Source of the DNA: Phycisphaeraceae bacterium
GTDB lineage: Bacteria; Planctomycetota; Phycisphaerae; Phycisphaerales; UBA1924
DNA: 64,000 nucleotides
Reading direction: 5' to 3'
Assembly (NCBI GenBank): GCA_019636515.1
Contig: JAHBXI010000002.1
Coordinates: 620,001-684,000, forward strand
Shown: positions 55,966 to 64,000 of the stretch, in pieces
Layout of the letters: every line of letters starts with the position of its first letter
How positions within the stretch are numbered: the stretch's first letter is position 1
Notes under the pieces: model-generated
Told to the model about the DNA's origin: nothing
Seen by the model: the letters and a program-made list of their open reading frames with translations, nothing else
Database searches by the model: none
Made by a program: the position numbers and the translations under genes

Positions 55966-58344
55966 TCAGACAAGGCGGAGCCACCGGCGTCCGCCCCATT
56001 CCGCGGTGAGGAGCAGGAGAAGAACCACGAAGACGATCGGTCGATCCCACAGCGGGTCGATCTGAGCGGCGCCGACCACGCGAACCTGGCGGTTGGGGAG
56101 CAGATCGGCCAGCGACGCGAGCCGCTCGATGGGAACCACCGCGCCCCCGGTCTGTTCCGCGATCGTCGCAAGCGCGGCGTGGTCCGCCTGCGGGATACGG
56201 CGCTCGTCGTCGGGCGCGACCACCTCAACCGAGGCCGTGGGCGGCCCTGAATCCGACAGTGACCCGGCGAGCGACGCGTCGATCGCCGTCAATTCGTACG
56301 TGCCGGCCTCGGCGGGCATCCACGTCGCGGCGTACGACCAGGGCTTTGCGTCCCTCAGCCCCTCGGGCATGAGGCTCAGGTCCGTCGAGCGAACCTCGCC
56401 ACCGCTTGTCCTGCGAAGCGCCCGCACCGTGAGACGATTGGGGAGTTGGCCCGCGATCATTTCGTCCACCACCCGCAGCGACACCCGCACCGGCTGGTCG
56501 ACCACCGGCCGATCGGGGGAGGCTTCAAGCAGGGCGACCTTTCCGGCCGAACCGAGGCTCTCCCGTGCCAGCAGCCGGATGATCGGGAGCCAGAACCGCT
56601 CGTACAGCACTTCGCCGCGTCCATGCCGCCATCGCCACGTCTCGTCGGTGGCGACGTACACGACGCGTCCCGCCCCGTACCGCATCGTCAGCACCGCCGG
56701 CCACTCTTGGTCGCTCGCCGCATCGCGTGACATGACCGCCAGTGTCTCGGCCGTGGGCTTGACCCGCCCCGGGCCGATCCGCTGAGACCACCACAGGCGA
56801 GCCCATCCCGTCGACGGATCGGAGAGCCACGACGGCCAGCGTCCCTCGGCCGAGTCGCCGAGCCTGAGAAGCCCGAGCCTGGCCGCCGCCGCCGTCGGCC
56901 TCACGACCACCGGCTCGGACGAGACGAGCACCGAATCCTGTCCGCTCGCATCCCGCCCGATCGTGAACGGCAGCAAGTCCCCCAGGGGGGAATCCCGCCA
57001 GGTCGCGGGCATCGCCGAAGGTCCGCCGATCCAGAGCAGGCCGGCCCCCTGCCGCGCGACGTGCGACTTGAGGTTCTCCATCTGCTCGGTCGAGAAAAGT
57101 TCGGCCCGCACATCCCCGATCATCACCACGTCGATCCCGCCCCAGTCCCCGGGCGAGGTGGGGATCGACACGAGCGTTTCGGTCCCTTCCTGGAGGTATT
57201 TGCGGCTGGCTGAAAGCAGCAGCGTCGAAGACCGGATCGATCGCTCACGCACGACCAGCCCGCGCAGGTACCGGTACTCCCACCGCGGGTACCCGTCGAA
57301 ATACACCACACGCAGCGGACGGTCGGTCAGGTCAAGAGTGACCGCGCGGCTGTTGTTGTCCGCCGTCAGGTCCGGAGTCGCCGTCTCGAGTCGGACGGTC
57401 CAGGTGACTCGCCCCGCCGATTCCGGACGGGCCGACAGAGAGAAATCGAGTTCGTCGTGATCCGATCCGTCGGCGATCTCATCCAGCGAACGCTCGTCGA
57501 GCACCACCCCCGTCGGCTCGTCGATCAGCCGGACGCGTCCCGACCAGCCCTCGCGCGGCCCCCCCCGTCGCGTCACGCGGACATTGACCGGCACCGTGTC
57601 ATCCACGAACGCCCGCGTCGGGGCGACGGCCCGGTCCACCGCAAAGTCCGCCAGGCTTCCATCGCTCCCCACGGGCACCACGAACACCGGGATCTGGTCC
57701 GCCACGAGCCGTTGCAGCGTCGAACGGGACACCGGCGACGTGAGTCTCCCGTCCGAGAACACGACCAGCCCGCTGACCGGCCGGGCCGCCACGCGCCGCA
57801 GTGCCTGATCGATCGGGACGGACAGTTCGGTCCGGCGCCCCGTCGGATCGCCCCAGTCCACCCCCGCCGGTCCCGGTGGGTCAAGGTCAAAAACCCCCGC
57901 GTCGAACCCAAGCCACAGCGTCGAACGCTCGTCGGCCAGCCGGGACAACGCCTCCGCCGCCGACACGATTCCCTCGCGCATCTGCTCGTCGCGCGTGATC
58001 CGAGCCACCGGGGAGCCGACGTCCGCCACCGCCATCGAGGACGAGCGATCGGCCATGAACACGACCCAGTCGCGCTCCGTCCGCTCGGTCCGCAGCGCGA
58101 GCATCGGGCCCGCGATCAGCACCGCGATCAACACGAGCGTCACCGAACGCAGCGCGGCCAGCGCGATGCGCCACGGCCGCGAGCCGGCGATCCGCCAGTA
58201 GCACCACGCCGAGCATGCGACGCCGCACAACACGATCAGCACCCATCCCCAGCCCGGGATATCCCACGCGAACTCGAAGCGCACCCCCGGCTGGTCCGGC
58301 GACAGCACTCGCCCAGGGAACAAGCCCGGCACCGCGGCGATCAT
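55966..58344 (-). CDS. Large vWA-type membrane protein (third gene of DUF58 operon)
   Basis: Membrane protein of 792 residues. Two N-terminal helices (about 31-50 and 62-84) precede a vWA-like domain with a MIDAS motif Asp99-x-Ser101-x-Ser103 in VVFMADRSSSMAV, and SGLVVFSDGR. A long middle region resembles the glutamine-amidotransferase-like domain of planctomycete proteins (DVVMIGDVRAELFSTEQMENLKSHVARQGAGLLWIGG). A predicted beta-sandwich (PVRVSLRVVDE to AGTYELTAID) and a last helix (WDRPIVFVVLLLLLTAEW) follow. The start overlaps the upstream stop by ATGA. The operon resembles MoxR-associated clusters of DUF58 and Bat proteins, which assist assembly or metal insertion in other systems; the target here is unknown. 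Confidence 0.85.
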   Translation of the reverse strand: MIAAVPGLFPGRVLSPDQPGVRFEFAWDIPGWGWVLIVLCGVACSAWCYWRIAGSRPWRIALAALRSVTLVLIAVLIAGPMLALRTERTERDWVVFMADRSSSMAVADVGSPVARITRDEQMREGIVSAAEALSRLADERSTLWLGFDAGVFDLDPPGPAGVDWGDPTGRRTELSVPIDQALRRVAARPVSGLVVFSDGRLTSPVSRSTLQRLVADQIPVFVVPVGSDGSLADFAVDRAVAPTRAFVDDTVPVNVRVTRRGGPREGWSGRVRLIDEPTGVVLDERSLDEIADGSDHDELDFSLSARPESAGRVTWTVRLETATPDLTADNNSRAVTLDLTDRPLRVVYFDGYPRWEYRYLRGLVVRERSIRSSTLLLSASRKYLQEGTETLVSIPTSPGDWGGIDVVMIGDVRAELFSTEQMENLKSHVARQGAGLLWIGGPSAMPATWRDSPLGDLLPFTIGRDASGQDSVLVSSEPVVVRPTAAAARLGLLRLGDSAEGRWPSWLSDPSTGWARLWWSQRIGPGRVKPTAETLAVMSRDAASDQEWPAVLTMRYGAGRVVYVATDETWRWRHGRGEVLYERFWLPIIRLLARESLGSAGKVALLEASPDRPVVDQPVRVSLRVVDEMIAGQLPNRLTVRALRRTSGGEVRSTDLSLMPEGLRDAKPWSYAATWMPAEAGTYELTAIDASLAGSLSDSGPPTASVEVVAPDDERRIPQADHAALATIAEQTGGAVVPIERLASLADLLPNRQVRVVGAAQIDPLWDRPIVFVVLLLLLTAEWGGRRWLRLV

Positions 58345-60716
58345 GCCCCGGCCCCGCTTTCACCCGCGGCGACGGCCGTATCGGCGTGGCTGAATCGCCT
58401 CGCCAGGAAGACCTCAACCAGCGCCATGCACAACGCGGCGATCAACAGCGGCACGCTGATCGACTCACCTTCCCCTCCCGCCGCCACGACCGAAACCGGG
58501 CGAGGGCCGCGGTTGTCCGCCGGCTCGGCGATGACCGTCACGCGATCCGCGCCGACGGTCGTTCCGAGCCACGCCGCCGTCTGTTCCGACTGAACCACGT
58601 CGGTGTCCGATCCCGCCGTGTCCGGGTTGACCGCCAGGAGCGAGATCGTCGAGCCGCCCGCGCCGACCGCGCGCCATACCCCGGAAACCCTCGAGACCGA
58701 CGCCGCCGCCGGCGACCAGGCTCCCGCTTCACGGGCCCTGGAATCGACGGGAACCAGGTCCGTCATCCCGGCTGGAACGCGACCCGTCCGCCCGGCGATT
58801 CGATCGTGTACCACCTGCGATACGCCGACTCCGACACGCACCGTTTCGTGCAACAACGGCAACATCAGCGGCTTGGTCGGGAGGTCCGACCATGCCAGGT
58901 CGATCGCGCACGTCAGCAGCGCCACCATGCCGCGGCTCTCCGTCGTCGAACCCGCCGATCCGACTTCCGAGGCCACCAGCAGGGCGGCTCCGTCGGACAG
59001 CCCAAGCACGGGAGGCGGCGAGCCTTCTCCGACCCGGACCTCAATCCGCCGCATGACCGACACCGGACGGGCCAGGCCAGGCATTTCACCGGAGATCATC
59101 CCCAGCAGCGTGTTCGAGGCTCCTCCCGAAACCTCGCCCGCCACACCCACCGGTTCGCCGTACGTCACGGCCTCGCGTCCGATCGTCCAATCCAGCCCGA
59201 GCGCGGCGGCCATTGTCTCTCCCCAGACGTGTACGCTCGCATCCGCCGGCGGGGTGACCAGCACCATGCCGCCCGATCCAAGGAACTCGGCGATGCGCGT
59301 CCAACCCGCTTGCGTCAGTTCGTCGGGCGCGAGGATGATCGCCGCGTCGAACCCTCCAAGCCCGCCGCGAGCGACCGAAGCGGGATCCATCGTGGTGGGT
59401 GTCAGGCCCGTCGCCACGCCCAGGCCCACGGACGGTCCCTGCGGACGCAGCACCAGCCGCACCCAGTCTCCCGGCGTGAATCGGTCGATCGAAGTGGATG
59501 GGGAAGTCACGAGTCGGAGCGACTCGATCACCGCGACACGCACCCCGCGCCGGGCCTCCACGGAACGTACGCGGATATTGTCCGAGGCGATGGCATCGGG
59601 GTCGATCAACGCCGTCAGGGCGAGCGCCTCGGCGCCGGGCGGGCCCGGCGCGACATCCACGATCACCGTCGCCGATCGCTGACCGGGCTGCCAGGGCACC
59701 GTCACCGCCGGCGATTCACCGATCGGAGGTGTCCTGGGGTCGGTCAGCAAAACCCGCACACGCGTGGTTCCCGCCCGTGACACCCAAGGGCCAAAACGCT
59801 CCAGGGTCACGCGGGCCTGGTTGCCCGGCGAGCCGCCGGCTTCCTCCTCCGCGTCGGTCACGGTCATCAGCGGGCGCACCGGGTCCACGGCCGTGATCGC
59901 CGTGTTGTCCATGAACTGGAAAGGCGCGGGAAGAACTTTGAGAATCGGCGATCCAGGACCCGACCCGATCGAGGCCAGCGGCTGGGACAGTTCGGCGGAT
60001 CCCGCGCGAAGTTCGCTCATCAGCGCGAGCACCACCCTGGGCCTGGGTCCGCCTTGTCCGCTCTCATTCTCGCGCTCCAGCAGCCTGGCGCGGACCGCGG
60101 CGATGGCGCCGGCCACGTCGGCGCGGCTGTCCTCGGCACGGATGTCCTGGATCACCCTGGCCACGGCGCCAAGGTCCGGCGACGCAGGCCAGACCGCTTC
60201 CATCGCGGGAGAGGCAAGGGTCATGACCGACGCGCGGTCTCCGCGTGAGGAATCCAGTTCCGCCAGCAGTTTGCCCGCCTCGTCCTTGAGGCGATCCAGC
60301 GCGATCCGCGAAGCCTGGCCCCGCGGATCGAGGCTCTCGCGAACCTGGGATGTCAGGGAGTTGTCGATCAGCAGGATCAGGTGGGTGGCCCCGCGTGAAT
60401 CCGCCTCATCACCCAGCATCGGCCGAGAGAGCGCCAATCCCAGCAGCATGACGACCAGGCACCGGCATGCCAGCAGGAGCAGTTGCTCCAGGGTGAGTCG
60501 CCGGCGGTGCTTTCGATAGGCTTCCAGGAGGAAACGCATCGCTCCCCAGGCGATGGGCGTTCGCCGGCGACGCGTCAGCAGGTGGATGATGATCGGGATC
60601 GCCACCGCCGCCGCCCCGGCGACCGCCAGGGCCGGTGTCACGAACGTCAGGCCCAGCGTGGCCAGGGCCGACGACGGCTCCGGGAGGCGGGTGAAGTCCT
60701 GCCACATCGCCGTCAC
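58341..60716 (-). CDS. BatA-like vWA membrane protein
   Basis: Membrane protein of 791 residues. The N-terminus is that of BatA-type proteins: FVTPALAVAGAAAVAIPIIIHLLTRRRRTPIAWGAMRFLLEA, then LEQLLLLACRCLVVMLLGLALSRPM, giving two helices near 25-47 and 78-98. The vWA domain begins LILLIDNSLTSQV, with a MIDAS-like Asp118-x-Ser120-x-Thr122. The middle and C-terminal regions contain further alpha/beta segments (AAIILAPDELTQAGWTRIAEFLGSGGMVLVTPP, a ThuA/amidotransferase-like phrase) and a final helix (ISVPLLIAALCMALVEVFLARRF). It overlaps both operon neighbours by four bases (GTGA upstream, ATGA downstream). An in-frame ATG lies nine bases after the GTG start. Confidence 0.85.
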   Translation of the reverse strand: MTAMWQDFTRLPEPSSALATLGLTFVTPALAVAGAAAVAIPIIIHLLTRRRRTPIAWGAMRFLLEAYRKHRRRLTLEQLLLLACRCLVVMLLGLALSRPMLGDEADSRGATHLILLIDNSLTSQVRESLDPRGQASRIALDRLKDEAGKLLAELDSSRGDRASVMTLASPAMEAVWPASPDLGAVARVIQDIRAEDSRADVAGAIAAVRARLLERENESGQGGPRPRVVLALMSELRAGSAELSQPLASIGSGPGSPILKVLPAPFQFMDNTAITAVDPVRPLMTVTDAEEEAGGSPGNQARVTLERFGPWVSRAGTTRVRVLLTDPRTPPIGESPAVTVPWQPGQRSATVIVDVAPGPPGAEALALTALIDPDAIASDNIRVRSVEARRGVRVAVIESLRLVTSPSTSIDRFTPGDWVRLVLRPQGPSVGLGVATGLTPTTMDPASVARGGLGGFDAAIILAPDELTQAGWTRIAEFLGSGGMVLVTPPADASVHVWGETMAAALGLDWTIGREAVTYGEPVGVAGEVSGGASNTLLGMISGEMPGLARPVSVMRRIEVRVGEGSPPPVLGLSDGAALLVASEVGSAGSTTESRGMVALLTCAIDLAWSDLPTKPLMLPLLHETVRVGVGVSQVVHDRIAGRTGRVPAGMTDLVPVDSRAREAGAWSPAAASVSRVSGVWRAVGAGGSTISLLAVNPDTAGSDTDVVQSEQTAAWLGTTVGADRVTVIAEPADNRGPRPVSVVAAGGEGESISVPLLIAALCMALVEVFLARRFSHADTAVAAGESGAGA

Positions 60717-61792
60717 GCGTACTTGCTCCTCTTCAGGATCGAGTTGCGTCGAGCGACGAACGCCGCCATCGGCGGACCCAGCCAGTCGTGCGTCGACAGC
60801 GCCTGGTAGTCGTACCCGGCCCCGCGAAACGCCCGCTCGACCTCCGATACGTGCGTGCCGATCAATTCCCGGTACGAGTCGCGGATCGCCCGTGGATCAA
60901 GCCTGACACGGCCCTCACCTTCCAGCCCTTCGAAAGGCGCCGGCTCGACGAAATCAAAGTCCAGTTCCGCCCGATCGAGCACCTGGAACGCAATCACGTC
61001 GTGGCGACGGTGCCTCAGCCGCGCCACCACCTCACGGATCTCGTCGATCTCACCGAAGAAATCGGACACGATCGCGATCAGGCACCGGTTTGAGATGGAC
61101 GCGAGTGCCTGGTCGACCGCCCGCGACAGCGCGGTCGGACGCGATCGATTCTCGGGCGCCAGCGGGTGCAGAGACAACGCCCCCACGATCTGCCGCCACG
61201 TCCCCTGGCTGCTTGAGCGGCGTACCGAGGCCCGTACCTCGTCCGCGTACACGATCAGCCCCGCCCGGTCGCCCTGGTGGAGCGTGATGTAGGACAGGGC
61301 CGCCGCGACCGCCGTCGCGTGGTCGTACTTCGTCCACGACGTCCGGCCATCGACGCTGGTCTTGCGGCCCTCTCCCGAGGCCTCCTCGAACGACCGGCTC
61401 CCATAGTTCATCGATCCCGATGAATCCACCATGACCAGCAGGTCGAGCGTCGTCTCCTGGTGAGTCTGCTTGATCTGGAGGCGGTCGGTTTTGGCGAACA
61501 CCTTCCAGTCCAGCCGTCGGATGTCGTCCCCGGGCACGTAAGGCCGGTGCTGCGCGAACTCGACGCTGAAGCCCTGGAACGGGGAGCGGTGCCACCCGCT
61601 CGAAATGCCCTCCACGATCATCTTCGCCCGTAACTCGAAACTCCCCAGGCGCGACAGCGTCTGCGGGTGAAGGTACAAAGAGGGATCCACCTCGGGCAGC
61701 GACCGGGCGCTCCCCGGCGTGCCGTCCGAGGCCCCCGCGTGGTCGGCGCGTCGCGCGGCGGAGGACGTATCGATCGGGCGATCGTCGGGCAT
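60713..61792 (-). CDS. DUF58 domain protein
   Basis: Cytoplasmic protein of 359 residues. After a Ser/Ala-rich N-terminus of 35 residues comes the DUF58 core: GWHRSPFQGFSVEFAQHRPYVPGDDIRRLDWKVFAKTDRLQIKQ (67-109), then a vWA-like segment with VMVDSSGSMNYG. It also has LSYITLHQGDRAGLIVYAD and SNRCLIAIVSDFFGE. DUF58 proteins occur with MoxR AAA ATPases and vWA membrane proteins; no moxR gene is in this cluster, since pfkA starts divergently 89 bases away. It is the first gene of the operon and has a -10-like element 7 bases before its ATG. Confidence 0.93.
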   Translation of the reverse strand: MPDDRPIDTSSAARRADHAGASDGTPGSARSLPEVDPSLYLHPQTLSRLGSFELRAKMIVEGISSGWHRSPFQGFSVEFAQHRPYVPGDDIRRLDWKVFAKTDRLQIKQTHQETTLDLLVMVDSSGSMNYGSRSFEEASGEGRKTSVDGRTSWTKYDHATAVAAALSYITLHQGDRAGLIVYADEVRASVRRSSSQGTWRQIVGALSLHPLAPENRSRPTALSRAVDQALASISNRCLIAIVSDFFGEIDEIREVVARLRHRRHDVIAFQVLDRAELDFDFVEPAPFEGLEGEGRVRLDPRAIRDSYRELIGTHVSEVERAFRGAGYDYQALSTHDWLGPPMAAFVARRNSILKRSKYA

Positions 61793-61799
61793 CGGCGAG

Positions 61800-61805
61800 A
61801 TGGTA
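61800..61805 (-). promoter_or_regulatory. -10-like TACCAT, DUF58 operon (leaderless candidate)
   Basis: TACCAT on the minus strand lies 7 bases before the DUF58 ATG. It shares an 89-base divergent region with the pfkA promoter. Confidence 0.45.
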
Positions 61806-61870
61806 TCGGCCGCAAGCGTCCCTCGGGCTCTTCTCCACCAGGATTTCGTCCACGCTCCTTGCCCGGTGCT

Positions 61871-61876
61871 TACGAT
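61871..61876 (+). promoter_or_regulatory. -10-like TACGAT, pfkA (leaderless candidate)
   Basis: TACGAT lies only 5 bases before the pfkA ATG, so a transcript of normal -10 spacing would start at or just before the A of ATG. Confidence 0.5.
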
Positions 61877-61881
61877 CCGCC

Positions 61882-62997
61882 ATGCATCCTCTCAATCGCA
61901 TCGGTATACTGACCGCGGGGGGCGATTGCCCGGGTCTCAACGCCGTTATCCGCTCCGTGGCCAAGGAAGCGATCATCCAGGGCCTGGGCGTCGTCGGCAT
62001 TGAAGACGGCTTCCTTGGACTGATTGAGAACAGGTGCCGGCCTCTCTCGAGGCGCGATGTCTCGGGCATCCTCGCCTCCGGCGGGACCATCCTGGGATCG
62101 TCGAACCGCAGCAACCCCGCCCGCTTTGCCGTGGGAAAGAACCCCGACGGATCGCCCGTGTTCGCCGACGTCTCCGACCGATGCCTCGCCGCGATCCGGG
62201 AACATCGGCTTGACGCGATCGTCGTCGTGGGCGGCGACGGGAGCATGACCGTCGCGCAGCAACTCTGGGAACGGGGCATCCGCGATGGCACCGACCTCCA
62301 TTTCGTCGGTGTCCCAAAGACCATCGACAACGACCTCCACGGAACCGACATCACCTTCGGATTCGCCACCGCCGTCTCCATCGCCACCGAGGCCCTCGAC
62401 CGTGTCCACACAACCGCCGCCAGCCACCAGCGCGTCATGGTGGTCGAGGTCATGGGCCGCAACGCCGGATGGATCGCCCTCCACGCCGGGGTGGCCTCGG
62501 GTTCGGACATCATCCTCATACCCGAGATCCCCTTTTCCATCGACTCGGTCTGCAAGGCCATCGAAGATCGCGGGCGCATGGGCGCGAAGTTCAGCGTGAT
62601 CGCGGTCTCGGAGGGCGCCAGGCCGGCCGGCGGAGAACGGTTTGTCGCCCGGGTCGATCCGACTTCCCCGGATCCCATACGCCTCGGAGGCATCGGCAAG
62701 CACCTGAGCGAGCAGATCGAATCGCGAACCGGCCATGAAAGCCGGTACGTGGTCCTCGGGCACGTGCAACGTGGAGGAACCCCCGTCGCCGCCGATCGCG
62801 TCCTGGCGACCCAGTTCGGGCACCATGCCATCCGATTGCTCCTGAATGGAAAACGCCACCGTCTCGTGGCGCTCCAGAACGGCCGTCTCACCGACATCCC
62901 CATGTCCGAATGCGCCAATCGGCAGCGCCTGGTGGATACCGCCGATCCTCTCATCGCCGCGGCTCGCGGGGTGGGGACGATGTTCGGCGATGAATGA
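61882..62997 (+). CDS. pfkA: 6-phosphofructokinase
   Basis: Glycolytic kinase of 371 residues that phosphorylates fructose 6-phosphate. The N-terminus has GILTAGGDCPGLNAVIRSV. The phosphoryl-donor site is VVVGGDGSMTVAQQL (Gly120), and the catalytic segment VPKTIDNDLHGTDITFGFATAV has Asp149 and Asp151. MVVEVMGRNAGWIALHAGVASGSDIILIPE and LGHVQRGGTPVAADRVLATQFG complete the substrate site. Donor choice depends on two positions equal to E. coli 104 and 124. Gly/Gly is ATP, Asp/Lys is pyrophosphate, and Gly120/Lys146 here is the mixed type of the group III enzymes, most of which use ATP. Divergent from the DUF58 operon. Confidence 0.96.
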   Translation: MHPLNRIGILTAGGDCPGLNAVIRSVAKEAIIQGLGVVGIEDGFLGLIENRCRPLSRRDVSGILASGGTILGSSNRSNPARFAVGKNPDGSPVFADVSDRCLAAIREHRLDAIVVVGGDGSMTVAQQLWERGIRDGTDLHFVGVPKTIDNDLHGTDITFGFATAVSIATEALDRVHTTAASHQRVMVVEVMGRNAGWIALHAGVASGSDIILIPEIPFSIDSVCKAIEDRGRMGAKFSVIAVSEGARPAGGERFVARVDPTSPDPIRLGGIGKHLSEQIESRTGHESRYVVLGHVQRGGTPVAADRVLATQFGHHAIRLLLNGKRHRLVALQNGRLTDIPMSECANRQRLVDTADPLIAAARGVGTMFGDE

Positions 62998-63156
62998 CCG
63001 TCTTTCGACCCGCCGCCTCTGAAATCGTGAACCCACTGCCCGGTCGCGCCGGGTTCCATGACCGATCAAGGGGCCGGCCCGGTTCGGATCCCTCTGGTGC
63101 TTCAGGCGGCCTGGTCGAATCAAATGGATGGCATGGCGTGCGGCGTGAGTGCCTAC

Positions 63157-63162
63157 TAGCCT
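63157..63162 (+). promoter_or_regulatory. -10-like TAGCCT, mlaE-type gene (leaderless candidate)
   Basis: TAGCCT lies 7 bases before the ATG and no Shine-Dalgarno sequence is seen. It is the weakest match of the set. Confidence 0.3.
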
Positions 63163-63169
63163 TACCCTC

Positions 63170-64000
63170 ATGGCCGCACTCGACCATTTCTTCGTCTCCC
63201 CCGTCCGCACGCTCGGCGCGACGGTCGGAACTTTGCTCCGCGGGCCGGGGACGGACTTTGTCGTTGAACTGGGGAAGTTCTCCCGGTTCGCCTACTGGAC
63301 CGTGCGAGGGATTCCCTTTGTCCGCGATTGGTCTCGCGGCGATCGCCTCCGCTCACAGTTGTACTTCGTCGGGACTACGTCCGTGCCCGTGCTGGTCATC
63401 ACCGGGGCCTTCATCGGCATGATCCTGGCGATTGAAGGCTACCTGCAATTCGCGGCGATCGGCCAGGAAGGCCGGCTTGGCGGCGTGATCAACATCTCCC
63501 TGACCAAGCAGATCGGACCGGTCCTGGCGGCCGTCATGCTCGCCGGGCGAGTCGGTTGCTCCCTGACCGCCGAACTCGGCACCATGCGAGTCACCGAGCA
63601 GATCGACGCCATGCGGGCCATGGCCGCCGACCCGATCCGCGTGCTGGTCATCCCTCGGGTTGTCGCCTGCGTGCTGATGATCCCCATTCTGACCGTCGTC
63701 TCCAATCTCTGCGGAGTCCTGGGAGGATGGGCCATCGTGACCAAGTACTTCCACGCCGATGCCTCAACCTATTGGAGGTACACCGCCGAGTTCGTCGCCT
63801 GGACCGACCTGGTCAACGGCCTGTCAAAGTCCTTTGCCTTCGGACTCATGATCGGCCTCATCTCCTGCTACAAGGGCTTCAACTGCCGGGCGGGCGCCGA
63901 GGGCGTCGGGCGAGCCACCACCGACTCGTTCGTCACCAGTTTCATCGCCATCATCATTTCCAACCTATTCCTGGCCAAGATCCTCAACGACTTCGACCTC
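63170..64000 (+). CDS. MlaE-family ABC permease (3' end outside window)
   Basis: Permease of a lipid-transporting ABC system; 277 residues are visible and the frame is still open at the last base. MlaE signatures are SQLYFVGTTSVPVLVITGAFIGMILAIEGYLQF, LTKQIGPVLAAVMLAGRVGCSLTAELGTMRVTEQIDAMRAMAADPIRVLVIPRV, and KSFAFGLMIGLISCYKGFNCRAGAEGVGRATTDSFVTSFIAIIISN. Typical members have about 260-280 residues, so only a few residues should be missing. The reader should expect mlaF- and mlaD-like genes just downstream. The start is the ATG beginning MAALDHFFVSPVRT. Confidence 0.93.
   Translation, partial: MAALDHFFVSPVRTLGATVGTLLRGPGTDFVVELGKFSRFAYWTVRGIPFVRDWSRGDRLRSQLYFVGTTSVPVLVITGAFIGMILAIEGYLQFAAIGQEGRLGGVINISLTKQIGPVLAAVMLAGRVGCSLTAELGTMRVTEQIDAMRAMAADPIRVLVIPRVVACVLMIPILTVVSNLCGVLGGWAIVTKYFHADASTYWRYTAEFVAWTDLVNGLSKSFAFGLMIGLISCYKGFNCRAGAEGVGRATTDSFVTSFIAIIISNLFLAKILNDFDL

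Noticed and set aside
1..64000. CRISPR arrays, insertion sequences, prophage or integrative elements
   Set aside because: No regularly spaced repeats, transposase, integrase, cas or phage structural genes were seen; the three tandem repeats found are too short and few.

Overview
The window is GC-rich, densely packed chromosomal DNA, and the gene content points to a planctomycete, most likely class Phycisphaerae. This is an inference from several marks seen together: exported proteins ending in a PEP-CTERM-like tail (proline-rich turn, short hydrophobic stretch, terminal R/K cluster; two copies), a prepilin-like C-terminus, a planctomycete-type ECF sigma factor, a DUF1800/DUF1501 pair with a Tat signal, a NagB-PIG-L fusion and large vWA/DUF58 membrane operons. 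No insertion sequence, phage gene, integrase or CRISPR array was seen.

Layout. 1-10.1 kb: end of a prepilin-like gene, a divergent histidine kinase/miaB pair, a PEP-CTERM-like secreted protein with a terminator, an ECF sigma factor, a small membrane protein, an FHA-zinc ribbon protein, and uvrB. 10.1-20.2 kb: a DUF3467 gene with a clear terminator, a coupled operon of an exported protein with DUF1800 and DUF1501 genes, a PAS hybrid histidine kinase, a possible 26-residue membrane peptide, and a large exported protein of unknown function. 20.3-30.4 kb: tRNA-Gly(GCC), a DsbD-like thiol:disulfide reductase, an isolated fliM, dxs, pdxA coupled to a YkgJ-type cysteine-cluster gene, a multi-pass membrane protein, smpB and an atypical SDR. 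30.4-34.8 kb: rimO, a TIR-domain gene, a pYEATS/TIR-like gene and lipB, closely spaced on one strand. 34.8-43.3 kb: a MacAB-TolC-like efflux operon, a CHRD/PEP-CTERM-like protein with promoter and terminator, and a Gfo/Idh/MocA oxidoreductase with a formylglycine-enzyme-like partner. 43.5-55.9 kb: NagB-PIG-L fusion, AI-2E-type permease, a half-length aldehyde dehydrogenase, a PPIase, a zinc-ribbon/GYF-like membrane protein, an M20 peptidase, an AtoE-type transporter, upp, a GroES-like protein and aroA. 56-64 kb: a DUF58/BatA-like/vWA operon, divergent pfkA, and an MlaE permease cut by the window end.

How the genes work together. Most genes are housekeeping: tRNA and ribosome modification (miaB, rimO), ribosome rescue (smpB), DNA repair (uvrB), isoprenoid, vitamin B6 and shikimate steps (dxs, pdxA, aroA), lipoylation (lipB), pyrimidine salvage (upp) and glycolysis (pfkA). 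The clear outlier is the two-gene TIR plus pYEATS-TIR-like module between rimO and lipB, the best candidate for a little-described conflict or immune system here. A second window-wide signal is regulatory: at least 13 genes have a TANNNT -10-like hexamer 5-10 bases before the start codon and no Shine-Dalgarno sequence, which suggests widespread leaderless transcription. Many neighbouring genes in operons overlap by four bases (GTGA or ATGA), which suggests translational coupling.
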